DNA of 64,000 bases, from NCBI GenBank assembly GCA_015227615.1, contig JAALGZ010000004.1, positions 2,108,001-2,172,000 on the forward strand, given 5' to 3'. The notes beneath the pieces were generated by a model. The model was not told the origin of the DNA and searched no databases. It saw nothing but the letters and a program-made list of their open reading frames with translations. The DNA comes from Labyrinthula sp. Ha (lineage: Eukaryota > Sar > Bigyra > Labyrinthulida > Labyrinthulaceae). Made by a program: the position numbers and the translations under genes. Shown piece by piece: positions 24,694 through 34,159 of this stretch (position 1 is the first letter of the stretch; every line of letters begins with the position of its first letter).

Positions 24694-26758
24694 TTAATAG
24701 CAGTAGGGCAACAAAAAGAGCGCTAGCACAGTCGTAGCTGGAAAAAGCAAAACGAGTACATTAAAGAACCATTCAGATATTCCTAATACAACTTTAATAG
24801 GTATCTGATGTATGTTTCCATATCTGGTTGCATTGCTAAGACTCTTCATAAGATCTTTTCCAGTAAGAACTTTCCAGGTTTGTGAAACAACAGCTTCACG
24901 TATTGAACCCCCCATTGGCACCTTACCAAGCGCTGTACTTTCTTTCTTTGCATCTAACTCTTCTTGAGTAGGAACACTCGGAAGATATAATACCTTCATC
25001 CATCTAGACCAAGTTCTATATGCCTTTAGATCAAAAAATATTCCTTTCTGGCGTTTTCCCAAAACCCGCAAAATTTTCGTAGTGTATGAAAAATATTCTT
25101 CCTTCTTTCCATATTTTTCTAGTGCGAATTTGTTTTGCTTTTCAATAGCCTGTTGACGAATAATGGAAACTATGCGTTCTTTCTTCGTCATATATCTTGG
25201 ATTCTCGTCATCTTCTTTAGCCAATGACAAATTTTTTAATCCCTTTAAATCCCCCATAACATCTTTGTATGTATCTTTATCTATGTCATAAGCCTTACAT
25301 ATTTTTGAGCCATCTGAAAGACAATGTGCTTCAATGTTTGCTCGCAAAACATTTCCTACTACACCAGCTCTAATCCATCTATTTCTTCCATCGAACCAAC
25401 CAGAGTTTGCTATTCTTTCATCAATAGTTTGAATAAACTCTATAGCCAAAGCATTTAGAATAAGATCCAAAGCGATGTATGTATTTAATAAAATATAAAG
25501 CATACAACTGTAAAGCAAGGCAGAATAACCAGTATTCATAACCCTGTCAAGTTTAAAACCAATTTGTTGTAATAAAGTGTCATTGTTATTATCCCACAAA
25601 ATATTTCTAATAGAGTTCATCTTAGAGTATGTTGTATTAGAATTTCCTGTATTTCTAATATATCCAAGAAGTGTATCTGGAACAAGTGTACCTAGATAAA
25701 TTAAAACTACAGCTGCAATTAGTATTTTACCCTCTGCCCTTCCAAGAAATGGATCTTCACCTTCTGTTATACAAAATAGTTCTACATTGGTCGAAGGAAG
25801 AAAATCTCCATTTAGAGTCTCTCCAGTAGTCGCGTCAACTTCGAATCTAAGGTTTGGACTGTCATCAGAAGCTATTTTCACGTTATAAACCAACAGCAAA
25901 GGCGCAACTAGCTGAATACATAAAGTTAGAAGTGCTATAAAAAATCCAGAACCAAGGACACTCAAATAGGTATATACTGAAATATTGTCATCGTCAAAAT
26001 CCCATTCTTTCTCGTTGTTTGCAACATCTTCCAATAATCTGAATGGTGTCATAATATGATGTTTCAAGAGATACCTGGCGGTAGCTGGTTGCTCATCATA
26101 CCAAATTTTAAAATCGTTATTATCAAAACTTTTAAGCCAATACTGAAATCTCAGCTCAGCAAATGCAAGATAGTTAATCTCCTTGTAGTCATGTTCGTAT
26201 TTTTCTTCAAACCTAATTCTTTTCTCAAGTTGAAGAAGCGTAATTTGTTGCCAAAGCCAAGGTCTTTTTCCGAAAACAGCTTGAAGACCATCTTTAGGTG
26301 CCCGAATATGATCCTCAGAAGCCATTCCTTCTTCACCAACGTCATAATAGATCTGACACTTTTCATCTGGAACATACTCTGTTCTTTCAAAATCCCAGTC
26401 CTTAGGTGGGATTCGAACAACCCTACCCAATAAAAAAAATAATTTAGAGATACTTGTATACAATTCCAAGTTTCCACACCATATTTCTTGTTCTGTACTC
26501 TATAAACGAACCTTGAGGATAGACAACACTCTCGCTGCTTCTCTTAGCCAAAATTGAATTTATCAAAGCACCAATTCCAGGACGTTCATTGAGATTTATT
26601 TTAAATATAAGATTATGCCTATTACGATAAGCTTCCGCTCCAGTATCATCAGCCGCTACAAAATGTTCTTCCATGTCAAATTCCTCAGGCTTCACTTGCT
26701 CCACTTCTTCTACTCTATATGACCCACGTCCAACAAGATTTCTCTTTGGCGCGTCCAT
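24694..26758 (-). CDS. Multi-pass membrane protein, unrecognised, with one very short intron
   Basis: Two exons on the - strand give about 670 residues. Exon 1 starts at the ATG at 26758 (MDAPKRNLVGRG) and is acidic. Exon 2 runs from the VVRIPPKDW region to the stop at 24694. The two frames are offset, and a pyrimidine-rich TTTTTTTTATTGGGTAG acceptor between them fits an intron. Hydrophobic segments lie in exon 2 at about 26.0-25.9 kb, 25.73-25.66 kb, 25.53-25.45 kb (YILLNTYIALDLILNALAIE) and at the extreme C-terminus. A recognisable block, EFIQTIDERI....GWFDGRNRWIRAG, follows the third segment. A large soluble loop of about 200 residues lies before the last segment. No transporter or receptor family could be named. 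The gene is hemmed in by the copia element downstream and the gypsy nest 238 bp upstream. Confidence 0.75.
26423..26453 (-). other. Predicted intron of the membrane-protein gene (31 nt; alternative 55 nt)
   Basis: Joining the two frames in phase needs a donor that leaves two bases of a codon. GTATCT at 26453 with the TAG acceptor at 26423-26424 gives a 31-nt intron and keeps ...IVYK-VVRIPPK in frame. A second in-phase donor, GTGGAA at 26477, gives 55 nt. Both end at the same pyrimidine-rich acceptor. A simple frameshift is the alternative explanation. Confidence 0.55.
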
Positions 26759-26990
26759 ATTATGTTCAGGTTCCGTGATTTTATTCCCTATATTTCTTCA
26801 ACCTTTTTCGTTTACTTGCATTCAATAAAATTAAAATTAATAAGCGCAGTTGTTGAAATGTTTTTTTCTTCTGTAATCAACAAGATTTTGCTTAATTCTG
26901 AACGGCCAACTTGATGATAATAGATTTCAGCATAGAGTCGTTTCAGTTATTACTTGTTTTGGGTATTACTGAAGATGACGTGACGAGATT
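26759..26990. promoter_or_regulatory. Short upstream region of the membrane-protein gene
   Basis: The 232 bp between the start codon and the gypsy insertion must contain the native proximal promoter or 5' untranslated region. No clear TATA box was seen. The 3' LTRs of the gypsy nest abut it on the same strand, so LTR-driven transcription could reach the gene. Confidence 0.4.
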
Positions 26991-26995
26991 AATAT

Positions 26996-27137
26996 TTATC
27001 GATCTACGAGTGATCAATAGCCTTTACACTAATTCCCAAAGAAAAAGTAACTCGCGAAAGAATTACTAGATCTACCAAATGTAACCAGATTTTATCCTTG
27101 AACGAACCTAGACGAAACTAAGTTGTTGAGTTCAAGC
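26996..27137 (-). repeat. Element B 3' LTR, outer part (split by A)
   Basis: 142 bp identical by eye to 44098-44239 of the intact B LTR. It ends in AAGC, the target site duplicated by element A. Confidence 0.93.
27134..27137. repeat. Target-site duplication of element A (left)
   Basis: AAGC here and at 34708-34711. The intact B LTR has a single AAGC at the matching place, which proves that A inserted into B. Confidence 0.9.
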
Positions 27138-27691
27138 TATTGAGGTTTTTCGTCTACTTGATACAAACTAATTCCAGTCGACGTGGCCACACTTGTGTTA
27201 AAAATATAATAATATCTTGCTGCAGTTAATATAGATGCAGTAAATAACTCGAGGATAAAAGAACAATAGATTTCTTCTTAAACTTTGCACAATTAATTAA
27301 CTACTAAACGGTTATAGCATTTTTTGTACTTTTTCACGGAATATTAGTAGTATTCCAATACCATTATATACAAATTCTTCTTGTTCCGGTAAATTCCATT
27401 ATAAATATCGTTGTAAGCCTTCCTAGATATGTCGTTATTTGCAAAATAATAAAAAAGTTATTGAAACACAGTATCGGAATTGCGAACCTTTGATTTCCCC
27501 ATAAATCACGTTAATGTAAAGTTTTCCACGTTAAATTCCAGGGATATTTTACATTGGAACTGCGTGATATCATGAGTTAGCACGCAATAAGAGCCTCAAA
27601 ATATCCATCATATATATCATTCCCTAGTAACCCCTAGAAAAGTTTAAGAGCATAAAAAGAATATAACAACCAGCTAACTGCTGCCTGAACA
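27138..27691 (-). repeat. Element A 3' LTR
   Basis: 554 bp. Differs from the other copy at two positions by eye (near 27366 and 27602). It is the full-length LTR nearest to the membrane-protein gene and points towards it. Confidence 0.95.
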
Positions 27692-27750
27692 CCGCCCTCC
27701 ATGCTCGTAACTATATCATATCTCACGCTAGTTTATCCTTCCCACTAGCT

Positions 27751-30700
27751 TTATAATGTCAGGTCGATCCCCACCGTAGTCCAATTTCTTCTTAGGTTAT
27801 TGTTTCTTCCAAATAATTCAACTTTCTTCGTATCAGAAGTGAATAAATCATCAATTAGATCATAAAATTCCACGGGTTTTTCAGAGTTACCTCGCTTCAA
27901 ACCAAATAAACATTCTGGACCAATATATCTCCTTACCATTTTTCTCGGTAGTTCCCCTTTTACAGAAATTAAACATTCTTCCACACAACTTCCTACTACG
28001 GTACCCAACGTTGTGGCAACTTTCCCTGATTTACTTGTTTTTATCCACAGTAATCTACCTAAAAACGTCAAGTGATTGTTTTCTAACATCTTTAAAGCCA
28101 CATGTCTTTTCTTTCGTAAAGTCCATATAAAAAATAGAGTATTCTCACCAAAAGCTTGTAAATCCAAATTCATTAATTTCTCATCTTCAAGTGTTTTGTA
28201 CACAATTCTAGGACCTCTTGTTGGATTGTCGCTAAACACTTTATATGGCGGATCTATGACAACCACATCACTAGAAATATTCTTCTTAGCTAAATATTCA
28301 AATACATCCATCTTTAAAGCTCTTGAACCAAAAGGTTTCTTCCATAAATAGCAAATAAAGTTCAACTTAAAGTCCTCCACTTTCACTAAATTAGTAGTTC
28401 GAGAAAACTCCATCTTCATTTCAGAATCCATCACTGGCAAATTATCTGTAACTTTAACTAATTCATTCAGGGTCTTTAATCTATCACGAATAGTAGCGTG
28501 TCTTGCTTGTACGTTAACAACTAGATTATTCACTCTCAATATCAACTCCTCAAGAGAACCACTCCATTGTGGGTAAGCATCCCACTTCATATTCCTTTCT
28601 TTACATTCAACAGCATATTTCTTCATTTTCATTAAACCTTCTACAGTGGTCACATTAAATGTAACCTTCAGATGTTTGCTTGTATTTTTATTAGCATTGT
28701 GCATCTTCGCATACCTCCACCTAGTAAAAATAGCCCTTTTCTTTCTCGCTTGCAAAGTCATGGACATCTTTAATTTAATATAATTTCCACCAGCATTCTT
28801 GATGTTATCATTTCTTACCTTCAAAATGTCTATCCTTAAACCATGATATTCTTCTAAACTCTGTTTCATCAACATTCGCTGCAATTTGGTGTAGACTTGC
28901 TGCTTATTCTTTCCAGGTATATATTCTCTTATCTTCTGAAAGTCTCCCATTCCAAAACTCATGATAACTAAACGCAACGTTTGCTCTTCAAATAAACTCC
29001 AATTGTTCTGAAACCAATTTCCGGACGAGTCTATTATAATTTTTGCTTCGAACTTTTTCGCTAAATCAGATATATCCAAACTTTCCTGGATCTTTGAAAT
29101 ATGGCCTGCAAAATAAGGACTTTCGGGATACAAGATCTTTAAGTATTCCAAGCATTCAATCTTCAACGTATTTACATCATCCTTCAAAAAATCAACTACT
29201 AACTTTGGGATATCCTCCATCATAATAGTTATAGGCTCCCATGTGTTGTAAGCCTCTGAGAATCCTTTCCACTGTATATTGAACTTGAACTCACCTTCCT
29301 TTGTCTTCTTTAGATCACAAATTCTTTCCACTCCTAACTTACCTCGATCCATTATATACACAGCTCGGGTTGAAGCATTAGGAATAAACGCACTAGGTGC
29401 GAAGGGAATCATCAAGCAAGAATGGCGTGTTCTTCTCTGTCCATAAAGATCTTCAACAACATACAGATGCTCCGAAATAATCTCTTTTACTTGGAAAGGA
29501 CCAGTCCACTTCGGTTTACTTTTATCTTTATTTTTAGAACCCATACCTTTTTCTGACATTAAAATATATTCCCCAGGATGAAATCGAATAGGATGTATCT
29601 TGCGATTCTTGCGTAAATTACTCTTCTTTCTATATTCATAACCTTTAGAAAAGGCTTCTCGTTGATACTGTTCGATGTTGGCTACCAACTTATTAGATTC
29701 TTCCTGCAATCTACCTAAATCACGCTTCGTCATATCCATAAATCCTTCTCCTAAAATAGCATGCTGTGTTTTTATACCGTGTAGCAATTGAAATGGCGTA
29801 AACTTTTCAGGACCTCTACAAGTTAAAGGTGTAGAATTCATAAATCCTTGAATCATGTGTATCAACTTAGGCCATTCATTACTTCCTAAACCAAATTCTG
29901 ATACTAAAGATCGCATATTCCGAAGAATATTACGATTTTGGACCTCCACGGTTCCAGCAGTTTGAGAAACATATGCTGCTGTCATCTTGTGTGATCCACC
30001 ACTCTGAATTATGAACTTTTTAACCACAGTATTGACAAAATGGCTTCCTTGATCACTCACTAATAAGAACTTAGGACCCAGTTGAAAGCTTGCATGAAAT
30101 TTCCATAACCCTTCTAAAACTGCATTAGCGTCAATCACTGATGTAAAAGATAAGGAAGTTATCCTCGTTAAACTATCTATTATAGTTAAAATCCACCCAC
30201 AAGAGTTCACGTACAAAAAGTCTGTGTAAATTATATCTCTTGCTCTGGCTCCAAACTCAGTGATATTAAGAGGTCGTTTAACAATCAAAATTCTCCTTTG
30301 ACAATGTAAGCACTGCTTTCTCATCCGGTCCATCGTATCTTCAAGGCACTTATTTAACCCATCTTGAACTATATAATTATCCTTCAAAAATTTTAATTCA
30401 TTCTTTCTAGCACCATGATTATAAATTGAATGAGCATGAAAAATCGCGGGAGGTAGTAGAGACTGAGTTAAAACAATCTTTCCATCTTTCTTCATAACTT
30501 CTTTAATATTTGGAAAATCACGTTGTTGCATCTTAAAAATAAATACCTGATCCATTTCCCCCCAAGATGCTGCAACTGGAGCATTGAGAGACGGATGTCT
30601 TCTTGAAACATGATATGTATCTACTTCTTTCCAATAAGACTCTTTATCAATTTTATTAAATTCATATAAATTAAACAAATCATCTTGACTAAAAGTTAAC

Positions 30701-33700
30701 ATCTTTCCTTCATTGTTCAACGGGTTCAGCCATCTGCTTAAACAATCCGCAGGTACGTTTTTTGCGCCTTCCATATGGTATACTTTTAATCCAATTTTCA
30801 TGAAATCAATGGACCATCGTCCTAACCGCGAAGCATAGGCTTTTATCTTCACGTTACCTGGCATAAGCACTCCTACCAAATTTTTATGGTCAGTGAATAA
30901 TATAGTTTCTGCTGCGTTAAATAGTAGTAAATACGGATATTTCTTTAATCCAGCAACCACAGGGTAAAGTTCCTTGCAACTTATGTGCCAATTGAAACTT
31001 GAATTCCTAAACACCCCACTTGTTAACGCAACTATCTTGTATTTGCTTTTAAGAGGATCTTCATAATCAACCTTGTCATCCGTTTGTGCTAGAAATAAAC
31101 TCCAAAATTCTTCTGAAGCATCACAAAAGATGAATATATTCTTGTTATGATCATAATGAGCTAAAGTAGTTTGTAACGATTTCTTAAGTGCATCCTTTAA
31201 AAGCGAGAAACTGCTTTCTAATTCATCATTCCATATCAGAGGAATACGTTTTCTTTCCAACACCTTCAGCTTCCCTGTAATATTATAGTTTCCAGTCACT
31301 AATTTCCTAATCTTCGCAAACCCAGGAATAACACTACACAAAAAGTTTGCGGTGTAAATGAATTGTGCCAACTCGTGCAAAAACTTGGGCTTGGCTCTGT
31401 TTAAAAGTTCTTCAGCATAAGTACTTGAAAAAGAATATCCATAAGAATTCACTTTCCTCCCACAAAATTCAGCCTCTGTATTTAGCAACACGCATTTATC
31501 GATGTTTATTCTCAAATTCATTTCTTCTATTCTTCTCAAATACTTCTTTAAAATAACATACATCTCCTCATGACTATTAGCGAATAACACCGTGTCATCA
31601 ATCCATTGCATAGAAGATTGTGGCCAAAGTCCACACTTATTTAAAACTTGATCAATCTGACGCATCGAGAATAAAGATGGCGTGTTACTCCATCCTTGCG
31701 GAGCACCGCAGAATGAATATGCTACTCCCCATGGAGTAGTAAAGGTGAAAAGTTTTCCAGTATTTTCTTCACATGGCAGATAATCAAATCCACTTAATAA
31801 GTCAAAAGATGAAAATAAAGTTTTTCCACGTGCTCTTGATAGTTGTAAATCCAAACGTGGCAATGAATTGCTCACCTTTTGAGTAATACGATTCAAAGGT
31901 CTAAAATCGACCACTAGTCTAAATCGTTTTGGTCCTTTTTTTGGGACCACTAATACCGCCATGGCGGTTGTTGGGTTCTCATTAACCCTAATTATACCAG
32001 CTTTCAGCATCTGGTCTATTCTTTTCACTAGAAACTTCTCTTGTTCAAAACCCAACGCATGTTGGTTTAACACTCCTACCTGTTTTCCAGGTAATAAATC
32101 ACATCTAATCGGAGTTAAAGAGGATAGTTTTGTGGGGGAGTCACCATCCCCAAAAGCCCTAACATGGGATATAAATAACCTCTGAAACTTATCTCTTATC
32201 ATCGGCGAATCCTTGAACATCTCCAACTTCATATTCCTGAACATAACCTTGATCTTGCTCTCCATGGTCTTACGATCCTCCTCATGTGACTTCTCCAAGT
32301 TAGCACCCACATCAATATTCTCAATGTCGAAGTCTTCATCCTCCTCTTCCTCATCTTCGCTAAATACAACTGGATCGCTTTTTCCCAACTCGTTTGGCGT
32401 GTGAACTTTATTGACCTCCTGTACATCATTTCTCCCTTGCAAAAACACTGATTCCATATAACTTGGACCTACCACCTTTTCCTTATAAACATCCAAACCT
32501 AATGAAGCTATTCTCACCTTCCTGGTAATATGTTTCGTTTTCCTCATAACTTCATAGAACCAATCATCCAATACCTCCAATCTTGCTTCCGGCTTCGTGC
32601 TCGATACCTTTCTCCCTTCAATTCGCACAGTCTTTTCCAAAGCAGATATAGGATCTAATCGATACTTCATCAACACGTCATTTCCAATAATAAGGTTATC
32701 CCAGTTGTCATAGTTCAAAATCATCACTTCAACATTCTCGAAAATGTAATCCACTTTATTCGAATCTTTACTAAGATATACTCTCACCTCCGGTATTTTT
32801 GCCACCTCCCAAACTAAGTACAACTTCCCTCCTGTAGCTACAACTTTCAACGGCTTTCTCAACTTGGTGATTTCCGTACAATAGTGTCGCATCCTTCCAT
32901 TCACCGCGCTACGGAATGCTCCACTATCTAACAAAGCCATGATAAAATCGCCTCCTTCTTTCAACCTGGTTCGAACTTCACAATTAGTATTCAACTGACT
33001 GAAATCAACTACTTTGCTGTCCTGCTTCCTGAGAGTTCTAAATGGTATCATCAGTTCTCCATCCTCCTTCAGCCCCTTATTTTCATATAACATATCTTCC
33101 GTAGATATGGACATTTCCTCATGGGACCCTTGGCTTTCAATTACTGATTCATCTGCTACCGATTTTGCATCTTGTTTCACTTTCTTCACATCTTTCTTCC
33201 ACTTCTTTCTTCTCTCGATATAGTTCTTCCACTCCTGATTTAACGTATCTTCACTCGGTCGATTGGCTCTTGGCTCATTAGCCCTTCTACATCTAGAAGA
33301 ATGATGTCCAAAGCGAAAACAATGGTTGCACAAGAACTTTTCCAAATACACAGTCTTTAGTTGCTTAACTGGAACTACATCTTTAGGCTGCATCATCTTG
33401 ACTTTCGTCTCCATCTTCAGAAATGCTTTCGCCCTATTCAACATGTGTTCAGGCGGTATGCTCTTGATAATGTATTCCTTCAATTTCCTCCTATCGCTTT
33501 CTCTTAACGCTGATTGATTCTCAACATCCGCTGGTCTCACCCATATGTGTTCGGGGATCAAACTAATAATAGCCTTCGCTATATTTTTCGGCTTCTTATC
33601 TGTTCCTCTAGGTAATCTTTCCAATAATTCTTTGACCTTGCTAAATAGAACTTCAACTGCCTCTTCTTCTCTCACATCCATATCGAAGCTTATATGCTCT

Positions 33701-34071
33701 TTTATCAAATCAGCTACCGTCTCGAAATTCCTGAGCTTCTGTTCATACATCTTCTCCGTTAGATAGCCCACTACAATCACGTTGCTTCCCAGCTTCTTTA
33801 GACATTTCATATGATAATGCACTCTTTTTCCTAATCGCTGAGTTAAATCCACTAGTTGCTGCTGCTTAGGCGCTAAACGATCATACTCGTGCAAGAATCT
33901 TTCAATGTTTTGTGGCTCAAAGTCTTCAAGCTGTTTAGTCTCTATCTGGGATCTGTTCAAAATACCTTTGATAATCTCTGAGAAACTGGTTAATTGTTGT
34001 GCGCTAAGCTCCTCGAACATTTTCGTCACCTGAGCTGCATTAAGGGGTCGGTTATTCTCCTCACCCGACAT
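27751..34071 (-). CDS. Element A gag-pol polyprotein with C-terminal MT-A70 methyltransferase
   Basis: 2106 residues from ATG at 34071. Domains by residue: capsid-like Gag 1-245; zinc knuckle CNHCFRFGHHSSRC 248-261; protease LLDSGA with D382; reverse transcriptase about 640-880, active site QWIDDTVLF (WIDD 823-826 in place of YxDD); RNase H with D984, E1034, D1061, D1109; integrase with zinc pairs H1214/H1219 and C1254/C1257 and catalytic D1284, D1340, E1376 (DDx35E); chromodomain 1572-1629 (FNIQWKGF, NTWEP); Myb/SANT-like helices about 1686-1745 (FGMGDFQKIREYIPGK); MT-A70 domain about 1934-2104 with VVVIDPPY (1935-1943), YKTLEDEKLMNL and KVELFGRNNN. MT-A70 enzymes move a methyl group from SAM to adenine N6 in RNA or DNA. 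The domain is in frame with pol and inside the LTRs, so it belongs to the element. Substrate is unknown. Confidence 0.92.
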   Translation of the reverse strand: MSGEENNRPLNAAQVTKMFEELSAQQLTSFSEIIKGILNRSQIETKQLEDFEPQNIERFLHEYDRLAPKQQQLVDLTQRLGKRVHYHMKCLKKLGSNVIVVGYLTEKMYEQKLRNFETVADLIKEHISFDMDVREEEAVEVLFSKVKELLERLPRGTDKKPKNIAKAIISLIPEHIWVRPADVENQSALRESDRRKLKEYIIKSIPPEHMLNRAKAFLKMETKVKMMQPKDVVPVKQLKTVYLEKFLCNHCFRFGHHSSRCRRANEPRANRPSEDTLNQEWKNYIERRKKWKKDVKKVKQDAKSVADESVIESQGSHEEMSISTEDMLYENKGLKEDGELMIPFRTLRKQDSKVVDFSQLNTNCEVRTRLKEGGDFIMALLDSGAFRSAVNGRMRHYCTEITKLRKPLKVVATGGKLYLVWEVAKIPEVRVYLSKDSNKVDYIFENVEVMILNYDNWDNLIIGNDVLMKYRLDPISALEKTVRIEGRKVSSTKPEARLEVLDDWFYEVMRKTKHITRKVRIASLGLDVYKEKVVGPSYMESVFLQGRNDVQEVNKVHTPNELGKSDPVVFSEDEEEEDEDFDIENIDVGANLEKSHEEDRKTMESKIKVMFRNMKLEMFKDSPMIRDKFQRLFISHVRAFGDGDSPTKLSSLTPIRCDLLPGKQVGVLNQHALGFEQEKFLVKRIDQMLKAGIIRVNENPTTAMAVLVVPKKGPKRFRLVVDFRPLNRITQKVSNSLPRLDLQLSRARGKTLFSSFDLLSGFDYLPCEENTGKLFTFTTPWGVAYSFCGAPQGWSNTPSLFSMRQIDQVLNKCGLWPQSSMQWIDDTVLFANSHEEMYVILKKYLRRIEEMNLRINIDKCVLLNTEAEFCGRKVNSYGYSFSSTYAEELLNRAKPKFLHELAQFIYTANFLCSVIPGFAKIRKLVTGNYNITGKLKVLERKRIPLIWNDELESSFSLLKDALKKSLQTTLAHYDHNKNIFIFCDASEEFWSLFLAQTDDKVDYEDPLKSKYKIVALTSGVFRNSSFNWHISCKELYPVVAGLKKYPYLLLFNAAETILFTDHKNLVGVLMPGNVKIKAYASRLGRWSIDFMKIGLKVYHMEGAKNVPADCLSRWLNPLNNEGKMLTFSQDDLFNLYEFNKIDKESYWKEVDTYHVSRRHPSLNAPVAASWGEMDQVFIFKMQQRDFPNIKEVMKKDGKIVLTQSLLPPAIFHAHSIYNHGARKNELKFLKDNYIVQDGLNKCLEDTMDRMRKQCLHCQRRILIVKRPLNITEFGARARDIIYTDFLYVNSCGWILTIIDSLTRITSLSFTSVIDANAVLEGLWKFHASFQLGPKFLLVSDQGSHFVNTVVKKFIIQSGGSHKMTAAYVSQTAGTVEVQNRNILRNMRSLVSEFGLGSNEWPKLIHMIQGFMNSTPLTCRGPEKFTPFQLLHGIKTQHAILGEGFMDMTKRDLGRLQEESNKLVANIEQYQREAFSKGYEYRKKSNLRKNRKIHPIRFHPGEYILMSEKGMGSKNKDKSKPKWTGPFQVKEIISEHLYVVEDLYGQRRTRHSCLMIPFAPSAFIPNASTRAVYIMDRGKLGVERICDLKKTKEGEFKFNIQWKGFSEAYNTWEPITIMMEDIPKLVVDFLKDDVNTLKIECLEYLKILYPESPYFAGHISKIQESLDISDLAKKFEAKIIIDSSGNWFQNNWSLFEEQTLRLVIMSFGMGDFQKIREYIPGKNKQQVYTKLQRMLMKQSLEEYHGLRIDILKVRNDNIKNAGGNYIKLKMSMTLQARKKRAIFTRWRYAKMHNANKNTSKHLKVTFNVTTVEGLMKMKKYAVECKERNMKWDAYPQWSGSLEELILRVNNLVVNVQARHATIRDRLKTLNELVKVTDNLPVMDSEMKMEFSRTTNLVKVEDFKLNFICYLWKKPFGSRALKMDVFEYLAKKNISSDVVVIDPPYKVFSDNPTRGPRIVYKTLEDEKLMNLDLQAFGENTLFFIWTLRKKRHVALKMLENNHLTFLGRLLWIKTSKSGKVATTLGTVVGSCVEECLISVKGELPRKMVRRYIGPECLFGLKRGNSEKPVEFYDLIDDLFTSDTKKVELFGRNNNLRRNWTTVGIDLTL

Positions 34072-34141
34072 ATTTTTTTAAGCTTATCTTTCAGCTAAGT
34101 TTACTTCTGCAGAATGATATAAGGACACAAGGAAAATCGTT

Positions 34142-34159
34142 TCAATATTGCAATATTGA
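34142..34159. other. Perfect 18-bp palindrome across the 5' LTR/internal junction of element A
   Basis: TCAATATTGCAATATTGA is its own reverse complement and straddles the LTR edge at 34154/34153, exactly where a primer-binding site should start. No typical TGG-starting tRNA-complementary site is present. Confidence 0.85.

Noticed and set aside
26405-26422. tRNA T-arm-like GGTTGTTCGAATCCCACC on the - strand
   Set aside because: No matching anticodon or D arm can be folded around it, and it lies inside the coding sequence for VVRIPPK.
27751-28290. The idea that the MT-A70 sequence is a host gene read through by the element
   Set aside because: The domain is in the same frame as integrase and chromodomain, lies inside the LTRs and target duplications of A, and recurs at the same place in B.
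11943-34071. A variant nuclear genetic code
   Set aside because: The long NACHT-WD40 frame and the 2106-codon frame of element A contain none of the three standard stops and end normally, so the standard code is sufficient.
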